Of a DNA stretch of 58,345 nucleotides, positions 16,208 through 24,344 are shown piece by piece. Location of the stretch: contig JAFQHQ010000023.1 of the NCBI GenBank assembly GCA_017397885.1, positions 1 through 58,345 on the forward strand. Direction: 5' to 3'. This stretch comes from Clostridia bacterium (lineage in GTDB: Bacteria > Bacillota > Clostridia > UMGS1810). The notes below the pieces were generated by a model. That model was not told the DNA's origin and ran no database searches. It saw only the letters and a list, made by a program, of their open reading frames with translations. Numbering within the stretch: the first letter of the stretch is position 1; every line of letters begins with the position of its first letter. The translations under genes were made by a program, and so were the position numbers.

Positions 16208-17377
16208 ATGCTTGATTTTACCTACTATGCACCCACGAAGGTGCACTTTGGAAAAGATAAACACAAAGAAGTCGGAAACATTGTTTCGTCCTACGGTTTT
16301 AAAACTGTTATGATTCAATACGGCAAGTCCAGCATCAAAAACAGCGGACTCTATGATGAAATTGTTGCATCTCTTAAGGAACACAATATTAAAATTATCG
16401 ATATGGGTGGGGTAGAACCAAACCCCAAAATCTCATTTGTCAGAAAAGCAATTGAGGTTGCAAGAAGTGAAAATGTAGATTTAATTCTTGCAGTTGGCGG
16501 TGGCAGTGTGCTTGATTCATCAAAATACACAGCTTCCGGTGCATTGTATGATGGTGATGTTTGGGATTTTCCGCAAAGAAAAGCCGCGCCCCAAAAAGCA
16601 ATTCCCGTTGGCGCAGTTCTCACAATATCTGCTGCCGGCAGTGAAATGAGTTCTTCTGCGGTTATTTCCAATGAAGAGCTCAACATGAAAAGGGGATATA
16701 ACAGCGACTTCAACCGATGCCTTTTTGCAATTTGCAATCCTGAGCTCACATTTTCTGTTGACAAATATCAAACGGCTTGCGGCATTGTTGACATCATGGC
16801 TCACACCATGGAGCGTTATTTCACGGTTTGTCCCGACACTCTTCTTACCGACAGAATCTGTGAAGGTCTTTTAAAATCTGTTGTTGAGGCGGGCAGTGTT
16901 GCAATGGATAATCCCAATGACTATGACGCACGTGCAACACTTATGTGGGCGTCAAGTCTTTCTCATAATGACCTCACCGGTTGCGGAAGAGAAAACGCCC
17001 TTTGTGTTCATCAACTTGAGCATGCCCTTAGCGGTGAATTTGATTTCATTGCTCACGGTGCAGGACTTGCAGTTTTGTTCCCTGCGTGGGCAAGATATGT
17101 ATATAAGGCAAATCCCGGGCGTTTTGCTCAGTTTGCACGAAATGTGTGGGATGTTACAGAGGATGATGACGAAGTTGCCGCATTACATGGAATCGAAAAA
17201 ATGGAAGAGTATTTCTCGTCCATAGATATGCCTTTGAGACTTCGCGACTTTAACATTGATTCATCTTCAACCGCTCGCCTTGCAGAGCTATGTACATTCG
17301 GAAAACAGAGAACCGTAAAAAGCTATATTGAGCTTGATTATGATAAAATAAAAGATGTTTTTGATCTATGTTATTAA
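16208..17377 (+). CDS. Iron-containing alcohol dehydrogenase (butanol dehydrogenase/YqhD type)
   Basis: This 389-residue cytoplasmic enzyme reduces aldehydes to alcohols with NAD(P)H. The nucleotide-binding GGGSVLDSSK motif is present. The metal ligands lie in GIVDIMAHTMERYF (Asp and His) and in HQLEHALSGEFDFIAHG (two further His residues), the BdhA/YqhD arrangement. The start at 16208 follows CGGAGG and gives the family N-terminus MLDFTYYAPTKVHFG. It is co-directional with the TetR regulator and ends at a strong terminator. A role in fermentation or aldehyde detoxification fits; the physiological aldehyde is not determinable. Confidence 0.9.
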   Translation: MLDFTYYAPTKVHFGKDKHKEVGNIVSSYGFKTVMIQYGKSSIKNSGLYDEIVASLKEHNIKIIDMGGVEPNPKISFVRKAIEVARSENVDLILAVGGGSVLDSSKYTASGALYDGDVWDFPQRKAAPQKAIPVGAVLTISAAGSEMSSSAVISNEELNMKRGYNSDFNRCLFAICNPELTFSVDKYQTACGIVDIMAHTMERYFTVCPDTLLTDRICEGLLKSVVEAGSVAMDNPNDYDARATLMWASSLSHNDLTGCGRENALCVHQLEHALSGEFDFIAHGAGLAVLFPAWARYVYKANPGRFAQFARNVWDVTEDDDEVAALHGIEKMEEYFSSIDMPLRLRDFNIDSSSTARLAELCTFGKQRTVKSYIELDYDKIKDVFDLCY

Positions 17378-17434
17378 AAATGAAAAAAGTCGTTACTAAT
17401 TCATTGGATTTTGGATTTTTGAGTTATATAATCA

Positions 17435-17461
17435 GGGCTGTCTCACTATGTGAGACAGCCC
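17435..17461 (+). terminator. Terminator of the alcohol dehydrogenase gene
   Basis: A perfect 12-bp stem (GGGCTGTCTCAC paired with GTGAGACAGCCC) with a three-base loop is followed by ATTTTTAAT. Confidence 0.88.
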
Positions 17462-17479
17462 ATTTTTAATAATTATAAT

Positions 17480-18133
17480 TTATAACGGAATAACATAAAA
17501 CAAAATGAAGAAATATTGAAGTATACTTCCGAGGAGGACAAAGACGTGCCAAATATAGTGCATGTATTTTATTTTGTCGCGGGCAAAGAAAATGATTCCC
17601 AGTGAGTAAAATACACCACCGCCCACAAGAAGCACCAGTCCTTCAAAAGGAACTCTGTCATATACATGCCTGAACATAAATACTATTGACCAACCCATAA
17701 AGACATATAAAACCATGGAAAGTTTGTGCCATCTTTTAAGATCAATTGAATTAAACACTATTCCGAGTACCGATAGCGCGGCAGTTACTCCGAACAGTGA
17801 CCAACCCCACGCTCCTCTTATCAGGCAAAGGCAAATAGGGATGTATGAACCCAGAATCATCAAGAATATGGAACAGTGATCAAATATCTGAAATACTCGC
17901 TTTGCTTTTGTATTTGTAAGTGAATGGTATATTGTCGAAAAAAGATACAGCATTATTGTAAATGAACCATACAATGCAGCACTTACAACGCCCATTGCAT
18001 CGCTTGTTACGCAAGCTGTCACAAGCATTACAACCGTTCCTGCAATGGCAAGCAGTGCACCGATTCCGTGAGATATTGCATTGGCTATTTCTTCGCCAAG
18101 TGTCTGACCGTTGAAGTTTATTCTAAAAGCCAA
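17480..18133 (-). CDS. Hemolysin III family (YqfA/TrhA, PAQR-type) membrane protein
   Basis: This 217-residue protein has seven hydrophobic segments and the PAQR/hemolysin III residues: ISHGIGAL in helix 1, STIYHSLT in helix 3, FQIFDHCSIFLMILGSYIP in helix 4, and YIWHVFVLLGSILQYFF at the end. The conserved Ser, His and Asp residues bind a metal in eukaryotic relatives. In bacteria these proteins affect membrane energy and fluidity homeostasis; hemolysis is not their usual function. The start is TTG at 18133, 8 bases after AAGGAG, giving MAFRINFNG. No ATG is available nearby. It is a single-gene minus-strand unit. Confidence 0.86.
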   Translation of the reverse strand: MAFRINFNGQTLGEEIANAISHGIGALLAIAGTVVMLVTACVTSDAMGVVSAALYGSFTIMLYLFSTIYHSLTNTKAKRVFQIFDHCSIFLMILGSYIPICLCLIRGAWGWSLFGVTAALSVLGIVFNSIDLKRWHKLSMVLYVFMGWSIVFMFRHVYDRVPFEGLVLLVGGGVFYSLGIIFFARDKIKYMHYIWHVFVLLGSILQYFFILFYVIPL

Positions 18134-18261
18134 AATTTACACTCCTTATTATAATTCTTATATAATTTTATTACTTTATGAATTAAAAGTCAATAGTTTA
18201 AAACAAAATATATATATTAAAATATATTATTAACAATAATTTAATTTGTTAAAAACAACAG

Positions 18262-18290
18262 TTGATAATTGTACTGTTTTTTGATATACT
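18262..18290 (+). promoter_or_regulatory. Promoter of the AEC transporter-metA operon
   Basis: TTGATA (18262-18267) and TATACT (18285-18290) are 17 bp apart. The predicted start site near 18297 leaves only about a dozen bases before the first codon. Confidence 0.6.
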
Positions 18291-18309
18291 ACCTTAAGAG
18301 GTGGACAAA

Positions 18310-19245
18310 TTGAGCACAAATATTACATCAGCAGTTTCATCACAAGTTATAATCATGGCAATATTTATCGCCGTTGGTTATTTGTTTACAAAAATAAAAA
18401 TGTTTTCACAAGACGGAACAAAAGAAATGACAAATTTATTGTTGTATATTGTTACCCCTTGTGTTATAATTAAATCATTCCAACGCGGCTATAGTTCCGA
18501 TTCGCTTGAAAAGCTTGCAGTGGCTTTTATTGTTGCAATTGCCGTTCATGTGGTGATGTTTGTCTCTTCAAAGCTTTTCTATTTAAAGAGCAAAGATAAA
18601 AACAGAAGCATAGTGGATCGATTTTGTATTTCTTATTCAAACTGCGGTTTTATGGGTATTCCGCTCCTTGAAGCTGCCCTCGGTGCAGAGGGCGTGTTTG
18701 TTGGTTCGGCATACCTTGCTGTGTTCAATGTTTTTGTGTGGACTCAAGGCTACAAAATGTTTACTGCAGGAACCTCAAAAACTTCGGTTTTGAAAGTTAT
18801 TCTTAATCCCGGTGTAATTGGAGTTGCGTTGTCTGCCATTCTTGTTTTTTCAGGGATAACTCTTCCAAAGGTTGCTACAACTGCCATCGAAGGCATGAGT
18901 GCGTTGAACACTCCTGTTGCAATGGTTCTTTTGGGGATTTATCTTGCAGAAACAAAAATTCTTGATGCACTTAAAAATTTCAATTTATATATTGTATGCA
19001 TTTTGAGATTGCTGGTTATGCCCATTGCAGTTGTTTTTGCATTAAAAGCTTTAAATATAGATATTTCTGTTTCATACGCTACAATTCTTTCAGCTGCGTG
19101 TCCGTGTGCAACAATTTCGGCAATTTTTGCGGCTCGGTTTGACAAAAACAGTGGATACGCATCGTCTGTTGTTGCAGTTTCGACTCTTTTTTCGCTTGTC
19201 AGTCTTCCTTTTATAGCGTATGTAACTTCAGCGATATTTGCCTGA
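18310..19245 (+). CDS. AEC-family (auxin efflux carrier-like) transporter
   Basis: This integral membrane protein of about 311 residues has ten predicted helices and the AEC internal duplication. Family signatures are ISYSNCGFMGIPLLEAALG in the first half and AACPCATISAIFAARF in the second half. Bacterial AEC proteins export or exchange malate, amino acids or other organic acids. GAGGTG at 18299-18304 points to the TTG at 18310 as the start; a GTG at 18301 lies inside that site. metA follows 24 bases later, so the substrate may relate to methionine or homoserine metabolism, which is an inference from position only. Confidence 0.83.
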   Translation: MSTNITSAVSSQVIIMAIFIAVGYLFTKIKMFSQDGTKEMTNLLLYIVTPCVIIKSFQRGYSSDSLEKLAVAFIVAIAVHVVMFVSSKLFYLKSKDKNRSIVDRFCISYSNCGFMGIPLLEAALGAEGVFVGSAYLAVFNVFVWTQGYKMFTAGTSKTSVLKVILNPGVIGVALSAILVFSGITLPKVATTAIEGMSALNTPVAMVLLGIYLAETKILDALKNFNLYIVCILRLLVMPIAVVFALKALNIDISVSYATILSAACPCATISAIFAARFDKNSGYASSVVAVSTLFSLVSLPFIAYVTSAIFA

Positions 19246-19269
19246 TTAATTATTATTGGAGGTGTGGTC

Positions 19270-20190
19270 ATGCCAATTAAAATACCCGAGCATTTGCCCG
19301 CAAACAGCATACTCAGAGGAGAAAATATCTTTTGTATGACAGAGCGCAGGGCTTTGACACAAGATATCAGACCCTTAAAAATTGCAATACTCAATATTAT
19401 GCCGACAAAAGTTGTAACAGAAACTCAACTTGCAAGAGTTTTGGGAAACACTCCTTTGCAGGTTGAAATTGATTTTCTTCATACAGCCTCGTATCGTTCA
19501 AAAAACATTTCAGAAGATCACATAAATGAGTTTTATAAAGATTTTTCGCAGGTTAAGCATAAAAAATATGACGGTCTCATAATAACAGGAGCTCCCGTTG
19601 AACTCCTTGAATTTGATGATGTTGATTACTGGGATGAACTAACTGAAATCATGGAATGGTCCAAAACAAATGTAACCAGCACATTTCACATTTGTTGGGC
19701 GGCAATGGCGGGGCTTTATTATCATTACGGCATAAAAAAATATTCTCTTGATAAAAAGCTTTTCGGAGTATTCAAACACAGGATTGATCGCAAGCAAACA
19801 ATGCTTACACGTGGGTTTGATGATGAGTTTTATGTTCCGCATTCCAGACATTCTTATGTAAAGCTTGAAGATGTTGAAGCTGTTGATGATTTAAGAATAA
19901 TTTCTACATCAAAACAAGCAGGTCTTTACATAGCTGCCAGCAAAGACAAAAAACAGATTTTTGTAACAGGGCACAGTGAATATGATGCCGATACTCTTTC
20001 GAAAGAGTATTTCAGAGATCTTGACCAGGGTAAAGAAATTGACGTTCCAAAGAATTATTTTATTGATGACAACCCCGAAAACCCCCCTGTTGTACGCTGG
20101 AGAGCTCATGCAAATTTGCTTTTTTCAAATTGGCTCAATTACTATGTATATCAGACAACACCGTACGATATTAAAAATATAGGTAAGTAA
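19270..20190 (+). CDS. metA: Homoserine O-acyltransferase MetA, predicted acetyl-CoA type
   Basis: MetA activates homoserine for methionine synthesis. The 306-residue protein matches the family, with the catalytic triad at standard positions: Cys142 (HICWAA), His235 and Glu237 (TGHSEYD). Residue 111 is Glu ([10 protein letters not shown]). Studies of the Bacillus cereus and E. coli enzymes link Glu111 to acetyl-CoA use and Gly111 to succinyl-CoA, so this is predicted to be a homoserine O-acetyltransferase despite its metA name. The start at 19270 lies 7 bases after GGAGG. It is co-transcribed with the AEC transporter and closes with a terminator. No SAM riboswitch is visible upstream. Confidence 0.93.
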   Translation: MPIKIPEHLPANSILRGENIFCMTERRALTQDIRPLKIAILNIMPTKVVTETQLARVLGNTPLQVEIDFLHTASYRSKNISEDHINEFYKDFSQVKHKKYDGLIITGAPVELLEFDDVDYWDELTEIMEWSKTNVTSTFHICWAAMAGLYYHYGIKKYSLDKKLFGVFKHRIDRKQTMLTRGFDDEFYVPHSRHSYVKLEDVEAVDDLRIISTSKQAGLYIAASKDKKQIFVTGHSEYDADTLSKEYFRDLDQGKEIDVPKNYFIDDNPENPPVVRWRAHANLLFSNWLNYYVYQTTPYDIKNIGK

Positions 20191-20198
20191 TTAAAAAG

Positions 20199-20225
20199 AC
20201 TGCAAGAGGTTTGACTCATTGCAGT
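20199..20225 (+). terminator. Terminator of the AEC-metA operon
   Basis: ACTGCAA (20199-20205) pairs with TTGCAGT (20219-20225), followed by a T-run. Confidence 0.8.
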
Positions 20226-20246
20226 TTTTAAATTATAAAATTAAAA

Positions 20247-20273
20247 AGACGGTTCACAAAATGTGAACCGTCT
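20247..20273 (-). terminator. Terminator of hpf
   Basis: A perfect 12-bp stem (AGACGGTTCACA with TGTGAACCGTCT) is followed by a T-run on the minus strand, directly after the hpf stop. Confidence 0.88.
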
Positions 20274-20283
20274 GCAAATGGTT

Positions 20284-20805
20284 TTATGAAAGTTCAATGA
20301 GACCGTAATTTCCGTCTTTTCTTTTGTAGACAACTTCTTTGTCGAGAGTGTCGGCATTGTTAAAAATATAAAATTCATGACCCAAGAGATTCATTTGTAA
20401 AATTGCTTCTTCAACGCTCATCGGTTTTGCTTCATATTTTTTTGTTTTAACAATTTTAAATTCCTGTTCTTCAACAACATCTGCAAAATTTTCGGCATTG
20501 TCAAATGCACCCGATCTGAGCTTTTTCTCAAGTCTTGTTTTTTGTTTTCGTATTTGTCTTTCAATTACGTCGCCGACTCTGTCAATTGCGGCATACATAT
20601 CTGCATCTCTGACTTCTGCTCTGAAAATCATTCCTTCATGATATACGGTTACTTCTATGATGTGATCATCTTTTTGAACCGACAAAGTTACCTGAGCTGT
20701 TGTGTTATCGTTGAAAAACTTGTCGAGCTTGGACAGTTTTTTCTCGGTGTACGAACGAAGCCCTTCGGTTACATTGATCTTTCTTCCTGTTGTTGTGATT
20801 TTCAT
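20284..20805 (-). CDS. hpf: Ribosome hibernation promoting factor, long form
   Basis: Long HPF dimerises 70S ribosomes into inactive 100S particles in stationary phase. The 173-residue protein has the N-terminal ribosome-binding domain (about 1-100, starting MKITTTGRKINVTEGLRSYT) and the C-terminal dimerisation domain (about 115-173, with PMSVEEAILQMNLLGHEFYI and YKRKDGNYGLIEL). The start at 20805 follows GAAGGAG; a longer in-frame form would add 13 residues not seen in the family. It is monocistronic, with a consensus promoter, a leader of about 80 nt and a strong terminator. Confidence 0.94.
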   Translation of the reverse strand: MKITTTGRKINVTEGLRSYTEKKLSKLDKFFNDNTTAQVTLSVQKDDHIIEVTVYHEGMIFRAEVRDADMYAAIDRVGDVIERQIRKQKTRLEKKLRSGAFDNAENFADVVEEQEFKIVKTKKYEAKPMSVEEAILQMNLLGHEFYIFNNADTLDKEVVYKRKDGNYGLIELS

Positions 20806-20890
20806 AAAATCAGCTCCTTCTAATGTATTTTCTATAATTCGCAAATGCGATTATATTAGATATTTAAAAATCATCTCAATTTCTATAATT

Positions 20891-20919
20891 ATTATAGCAT
20901 AAACACACAAAAAATACAA
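20891..20919 (-). promoter_or_regulatory. Promoter of hpf
   Basis: On the minus strand TTGTAT (20914-20919) and TATAAT (20891-20896) are 17 bp apart, with an extended TGC before the -10. Confidence 0.65.
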
Positions 20920-20959
20920 GCTTTTTTTGAAAAAATTGCAAAATATTCATAAAAATAAT

Positions 20960-20985
20960 GCTGTGTACACGAAATGATACACAGC
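20960..20985 (-). terminator. Terminator of the TtcA-like/tadA operon
   Basis: GCTGTGTA and TACACAGC form an 8-bp stem, followed on the minus strand by ATTATTTTTATG. Confidence 0.78.
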
Positions 20986-21027
20986 AAATCGTTGTTTGAA
21001 ATAAATAATGAGGAATTGACGTTAAGA

Positions 21028-21459
21028 TCATCTTTTATTTTTGAAAAAGTTTTTCATTAGATTTTTTGATTCATCTTCGCTAAAACCAAAATATACCTCG
21101 CATTTGTGTACAGAAAATTCGGAAATATTAATTACAGAGCCAAATGCACCGGATTTTGGCTCCGGACATCCGATATATAATCGTTTTATTCGTGAATTCA
21201 GTATTGCACCGGCACACATAGGGCATGGTTCAACAGTGACATACATTTCACATTCGTCAAGCATTTTTGTATTGTGTTTTTCATATGCGTTCATCAGACA
21301 CACAATTTCTGCGTGCATGAGTGGGTTGTTATATTTTTCGCACATGTTGTGAGCTTTTGCAATTATTTTTCCGTTATGGACAATCACTGCCCCAATTGGG
21401 ATTTCATTTTGGTCAAATGCTTTTTGGGCTTCAAAAAGGGCTTCGTTCATAAAATTCAA
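21028..21459 (-). CDS. tadA: tRNA-specific adenosine deaminase TadA
   Basis: TadA deaminates A34 of tRNA-Arg(ACG) to inosine. The 143-residue protein carries the zinc deaminase motifs HAEIVCL (His ligand and proton-shuttling Glu) and EPCPMCAGAI (two Cys ligands), plus the tail GFSEDESKNLMKNFF. A GAGGG site inside the end of the upstream gene points to the TTG at 21459 as the start; an in-frame ATG three codons later (21450) is the alternative. The gene starts one base after the stop of the TtcA-like gene, so both are one tRNA-modification operon. Confidence 0.92.
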   Translation of the reverse strand: MNFMNEALFEAQKAFDQNEIPIGAVIVHNGKIIAKAHNMCEKYNNPLMHAEIVCLMNAYEKHNTKMLDECEMYVTVEPCPMCAGAILNSRIKRLYIGCPEPKSGAFGSVINISEFSVHKCEVYFGFSEDESKNLMKNFFKNKR

Positions 21460-21460
21460 A

Positions 21461-22180
21461 TTAATCCCTCGTTTCCTTCGAAGAAAATATTTCGAGTTTT
21501 TCAATTGCAGAATAAATGTTTTTGTTGATTTCACGGTTTCCTTTAGATAACTCTCGGAGTAGCATCTTGATTTTTTGTCTATCGGTAAAACCGTCTATGG
21601 GACAAATTTTGCGACACACCGGCAATGATTGCTTTTTAGCATATGAATTAATCTGATATTCCGGTATTGCAATGAGCGGTCTTATTATTTTTATGTCTTT
21701 ATCTTCGTAATAAGTTTTGGGTTCAAAACATTCGATTTTACCATTGTGTATGAGATTTAACACCAGAGTTTCGTTTGCATCATCTCGATTGTGCCCGAGT
21801 GCTATTTTGTTATATCCGTTTAAAATTGCAGTTTCGCACAGAGCCGCTCTTCGCATTCGTGAGCAGAGGGAACAGGGGTTTTTTAAATTCATTTCATCAA
21901 ATGCAACCTGCTTTATCTGTGTTTTTTCGCAAATGAAATTAATGTTTTTTTCAATGCAATAATTTTCAATTGCTTTTGAATTGTTTGTTTCAAAACCTAT
22001 GTCGATATAAATTGCACCGATTTCAAAAGAAATCGGATAAAATTTTTTGAGAATGAAAAGTGCGTCAAGCAAAACAAAGCTGTCTTTTCCGCCGGAGACT
22101 GCTACTGCAATCTTATCATTATGCTCAATCATATTATATTTTTGAATAGTCTGTCTTAAGCAACTTAACATTCTTTTCAT
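21461..22180 (-). CDS. TtcA-like PP-loop ATPase, tRNA 2-thiolation type
   Basis: This 239-residue protein belongs to the TtcA/TilS PP-loop family, which adenylates a tRNA base before sulfur transfer. The ATP-binding loop reads AVSGGKDSFVLLD. The CSLCSRMRR motif and the later VCRKICPIDG supply cysteines that bind an Fe-S cluster in TtcA, and GHNRDDANETL is a further family motif. The start at 22180 lies 6 bases after AAGGAG; the adjacent ATG at 22183 is possible. The reading frame continues upstream through the tRNA-Gly gene, which is clearly not coding. It could instead be a TtuA-type enzyme, but the context with tadA favours tRNA modification. Confidence 0.83.
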   Translation of the reverse strand: MKRMLSCLRQTIQKYNMIEHNDKIAVAVSGGKDSFVLLDALFILKKFYPISFEIGAIYIDIGFETNNSKAIENYCIEKNINFICEKTQIKQVAFDEMNLKNPCSLCSRMRRAALCETAILNGYNKIALGHNRDDANETLVLNLIHNGKIECFEPKTYYEDKDIKIIRPLIAIPEYQINSYAKKQSLPVCRKICPIDGFTDRQKIKMLLRELSKGNREINKNIYSAIEKLEIFSSKETRD

Positions 22181-22214
22181 CATTTGCTCCTTATGGCAGT
22201 CAAAAAATAAAAAA

Positions 22215-22232
22215 CGCACACCGAAGTGTGCG
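22215..22232 (-). terminator. Terminator/hairpin after tRNA-Gly
   Basis: CGCACAC and GTGTGCG form a 7-bp stem with a four-base loop, extended by A-T pairs, and a long T-run follows on the minus strand. It separates the tRNA from the TtcA-like gene. Confidence 0.85.
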
Positions 22233-22239
22233 TTTTGAA

Positions 22240-22311
22240 AGCGGAAGACGAGATTCGAACTCGCGACGTTCACCTTGGCAAGGTGACGCTCTACCACTGA
22301 GCCACTCCCGC
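22240..22311 (-). tRNA. tRNA-Gly (anticodon GCC)
   Basis: The minus strand folds into a full cloverleaf. The acceptor stem pairs GCGGGAG with CTTCCGC (one G-U pair). The D arm holds GCTCAGTGGTAGAGC. The anticodon stem TCACC/GGTGA encloses the loop TTGCCAA with anticodon GCC. The T arm contains TTCGAAT. The discriminator base is T and no CCA is encoded, so CCA must be added enzymatically. Confidence 0.95.
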
Positions 22312-22331
22312 ATAGCTTTGCTACAAGAAGA

Positions 22332-22360
22332 AGTATATCAATAAACTGTTGTTTTGTCAA
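22332..22360 (-). promoter_or_regulatory. Promoter of tRNA-Gly
   Basis: On the minus strand a perfect TTGACA (22355-22360) and TATACT (22332-22337) are 17 bp apart, about 20 bases before the tRNA. Confidence 0.75.
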
Positions 22361-22453
22361 GAGTTTTTTTCATTTTGTATAAAATAATCATTATACGAAA
22401 AGAATAGACTTAAAGGTTTGTTACATTTTTTTGGTTGCATTTCAAAATTTATC

Positions 22454-22482
22454 TTGATTTTCTGTGTGGTTTATGCTAAAAT
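22454..22482 (+). promoter_or_regulatory. Promoter of rpsB-tsf
   Basis: TTGATT (22454-22459) and TAAAAT (22477-22482) are 17 bp apart, with an extended TGC before the -10. Confidence 0.6.
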
Positions 22483-22489
22483 ATTATGC

Positions 22490-22600
22490 GGTAAATACAC
22501 ACGTATGCTGATGTTGACGGAATTGCAGCAAAAATCCGACATAGTTTTTGTTGTCCCGTTACCAGTTGACGCATATGGCGGGTAAAAAAATTTGGAGGTG
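22490..22600 (+). promoter_or_regulatory. Structured leader of rpsB, candidate S2 autoregulatory site
   Basis: CGTATGC (22502-22508) pairs with GCATATG (22571-22577) across a 62-base interior. Inside, ATGT (22511-22514) and CGGA (22518-22521) pair with TCCG (22535-22538) and ACAT (22539-22542). CCCG (22555-22558) can pair with CGGG (22579-22582), which is incompatible with part of the first helix. Ribosomal protein leaders often bind their own product; assignment to S2 feedback is an inference. Confidence 0.4.
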
Positions 22601-22607
22601 AATTAAT

Positions 22608-23348
22608 ATGTCAGTTATATCAATGAAACAGCTTTTAGAAGCAGGTGTTCATTTCGGACACCAGACCAGAAGATGGAACCCCAAAATGGCGGAATACATC
22701 TACACAGAAAGAAACGGAATCTACATTATTAATCTTCAGAAAACAGTTAAGAAGATTGTAGAAGCTTACGATTTCATCAAAGAAATCGCAGAAGCAGGTC
22801 AGGATGTTCTCTTTGTTGGTACAAAGAAACAGGCTCAGGATTCCATTAAAGAAGAAGCAGAAAGAGTTGGAATGTATTTTGTAAATGCAAGATGGCTCGG
22901 TGGTATGCTTACAAACTTCAAAACAATTCAGAAGAGAATTGCAAGACTCAACCAGCTTAAAAAGATGGAAGAAGACGGCACATTTGAGCTTCTCCCCAAA
23001 AAAGAAGTTGTAAAACTCAGACTTGAATGTGAAAAACTTGAAAAATATCTCGGCGGTATCAAAGATATGAAAAAGCTCCCCGGAGCAATGTTCGTTGTTG
23101 ATCCCAGAAAAGAAAAAATTGCAGTTTCAGAAGCTAAAAAGCTTGGTATCCCCGTTGTTGCTATCGTAGATACAAACTGTGACCCCGATGATGTTGATTA
23201 TGTAATTCCCGGTAATGACGATGCTATCAGAGCAGTAAAACTCATTGCTTCCACAATGGCAAATGCTATTATTGAAGGCAGACAGGGCGAAGATGCTCTT
23301 GAAGTTGCAGAAGCAGAAGCAACAGAGGAAGCTCAGAGCGAAGAATAA
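22608..23348 (+). CDS. rpsB: 30S ribosomal protein S2
   Basis: S2 is a large protein at the head-body junction of the small subunit. The 246-residue sequence opens [20 protein letters not shown] and contains [30 protein letters not shown] and [12 protein letters not shown], all invariant S2 blocks. An acidic tail ([15 protein letters not shown]) ends the protein. The ATG lies 8 bases after GGAGGTG. tsf follows 35 bases later in the universal rpsB-tsf order, and the transcript begins with a structured leader. Confidence 0.98.
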   Translation: MSVISMKQLLEAGVHFGHQTRRWNPKMAEYIYTERNGIYIINLQKTVKKIVEAYDFIKEIAEAGQDVLFVGTKKQAQDSIKEEAERVGMYFVNARWLGGMLTNFKTIQKRIARLNQLKKMEEDGTFELLPKKEVVKLRLECEKLEKYLGGIKDMKKLPGAMFVVDPRKEKIAVSEAKKLGIPVVAIVDTNCDPDDVDYVIPGNDDAIRAVKLIASTMANAIIEGRQGEDALEVAEAEATEEAQSEE

Positions 23349-23383
23349 TCATTGTATAATAATATTTCGGGAGGTAATTATAA

Positions 23384-24262
23384 ATGTTTACAGCTAAAGA
23401 TGTAAAAGAACTCAGAGAAAGAACCGGCTGTGGAATGATGGATTGCAAAAAAGCACTCACAGAATCAGGCGGAGATATGGAAAAAGCAATTGAGTTTTTA
23501 AGAGAAAAGGGTCTCGCTGCTGCTACAAAGAAGGCAGGCAGAATTGCTGCAGAAGGTATTGTTTTGACATATGTTAATGATGATGCAACCGTAGGTTCCA
23601 TTATTGAAGTTAACTCCGAAACAGACTTCGTTGCAAAAAATGCAGATTTCCAGGCGTTTGTTGGACAGCTTGCTAAAATTGTTGCAGAATCAAACCCTGC
23701 AGATGTTGAAAGCTTCATGACAATGAAGTATGACGATGCTATGACTGTTGAAGCTGCTCTTCAGGACAAAATCCTTACAATCGGCGAAAACATGAAAATC
23801 AGAAGATTTGCAAGATATGAAGGCAAGGTTGCTTCTTATGTACATGGCGGCGGTAAAATTGGTGTTCTTACACTTATCGAAGGTGAAGATACAAATGCTG
23901 CTAAGGAAGTTGCTATGCACATTGCTGCTATCAACCCTCTCTATGTTTCAAAAGATTGTGTTCCTGAAGCAGACGTTGAAAAAGAAAAAGCAATCATTAT
24001 TGCTCAGATCAAAGAAGATCCCAAGAATGCTTCAAAACCCGATGCTATTATCGAAAAGATGGTTGGCGGTAAAATCGGTAAGTTCTTTGAACAGAACTGC
24101 TTACTTCAGCAGGAATTCTGCGTAAACCCCGACTTCAAAGTGGAAAAATATCTTGAATCAAAGGGTGTTAAACTCGTAGATTATGTAAGATTCGAAAAAG
24201 GCGAAGGCCTTGAAAAGAAAGAAGACAACTTTGCAGATGAAGTTGCAAGCATGATCAAATAA
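23384..24262 (+). CDS. tsf: Translation elongation factor Ts
   Basis: EF-Ts exchanges GDP for GTP on EF-Tu. The 292-residue protein has the N-terminal UBA-like domain (VKELRERTGCGMMDCKKALT) and the EF-Tu-contacting core with SETDFVAKN. A dimerisation subdomain follows, with VAMHIAAINPLYVSKDCVP and later FFEQNCLLQQEFCVNPD. The length is normal. The ribosome binding site is GGGAGG. A strong terminator closes the operon 45 bases after the stop. Confidence 0.98.
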   Translation: MFTAKDVKELRERTGCGMMDCKKALTESGGDMEKAIEFLREKGLAAATKKAGRIAAEGIVLTYVNDDATVGSIIEVNSETDFVAKNADFQAFVGQLAKIVAESNPADVESFMTMKYDDAMTVEAALQDKILTIGENMKIRRFARYEGKVASYVHGGGKIGVLTLIEGEDTNAAKEVAMHIAAINPLYVSKDCVPEADVEKEKAIIIAQIKEDPKNASKPDAIIEKMVGGKIGKFFEQNCLLQQEFCVNPDFKVEKYLESKGVKLVDYVRFEKGEGLEKKEDNFADEVASMIK

Positions 24263-24307
24263 TTAAACCAATAAAATTAAATTCGTATTAAACCAAACCA
24301 ATAAAGA

Positions 24308-24334
24308 GGGTGGAAAACAAATTGTTTTCCACCC
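24308..24334. terminator. Terminator of rpsB-tsf, possibly used from both sides
   Basis: A 13-bp stem (GGGTGGAAAACAA with TTGTTTTCCACCC) is followed by TTCTTTTATG on the plus strand. T-rich sequence also follows on the minus strand, where the acidic protein gene ends 11 bases away. Confidence 0.87.
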
Positions 24335-24344
24335 TTCTTTTATG

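Noticed and set aside
17480-18133. Hemolysin/toxin role for the hemolysin III protein
   Set aside because: The name is historical. The PAQR-type residues point to a membrane homeostasis protein and no toxin context is present.
22181-22360. N-terminal extension of the TtcA-like protein through the tRNA-Gly gene
   Set aside because: The open frame runs through a perfect tRNA cloverleaf and its terminator. The real start is at the AAGGAG-preceded ATG near 22180.
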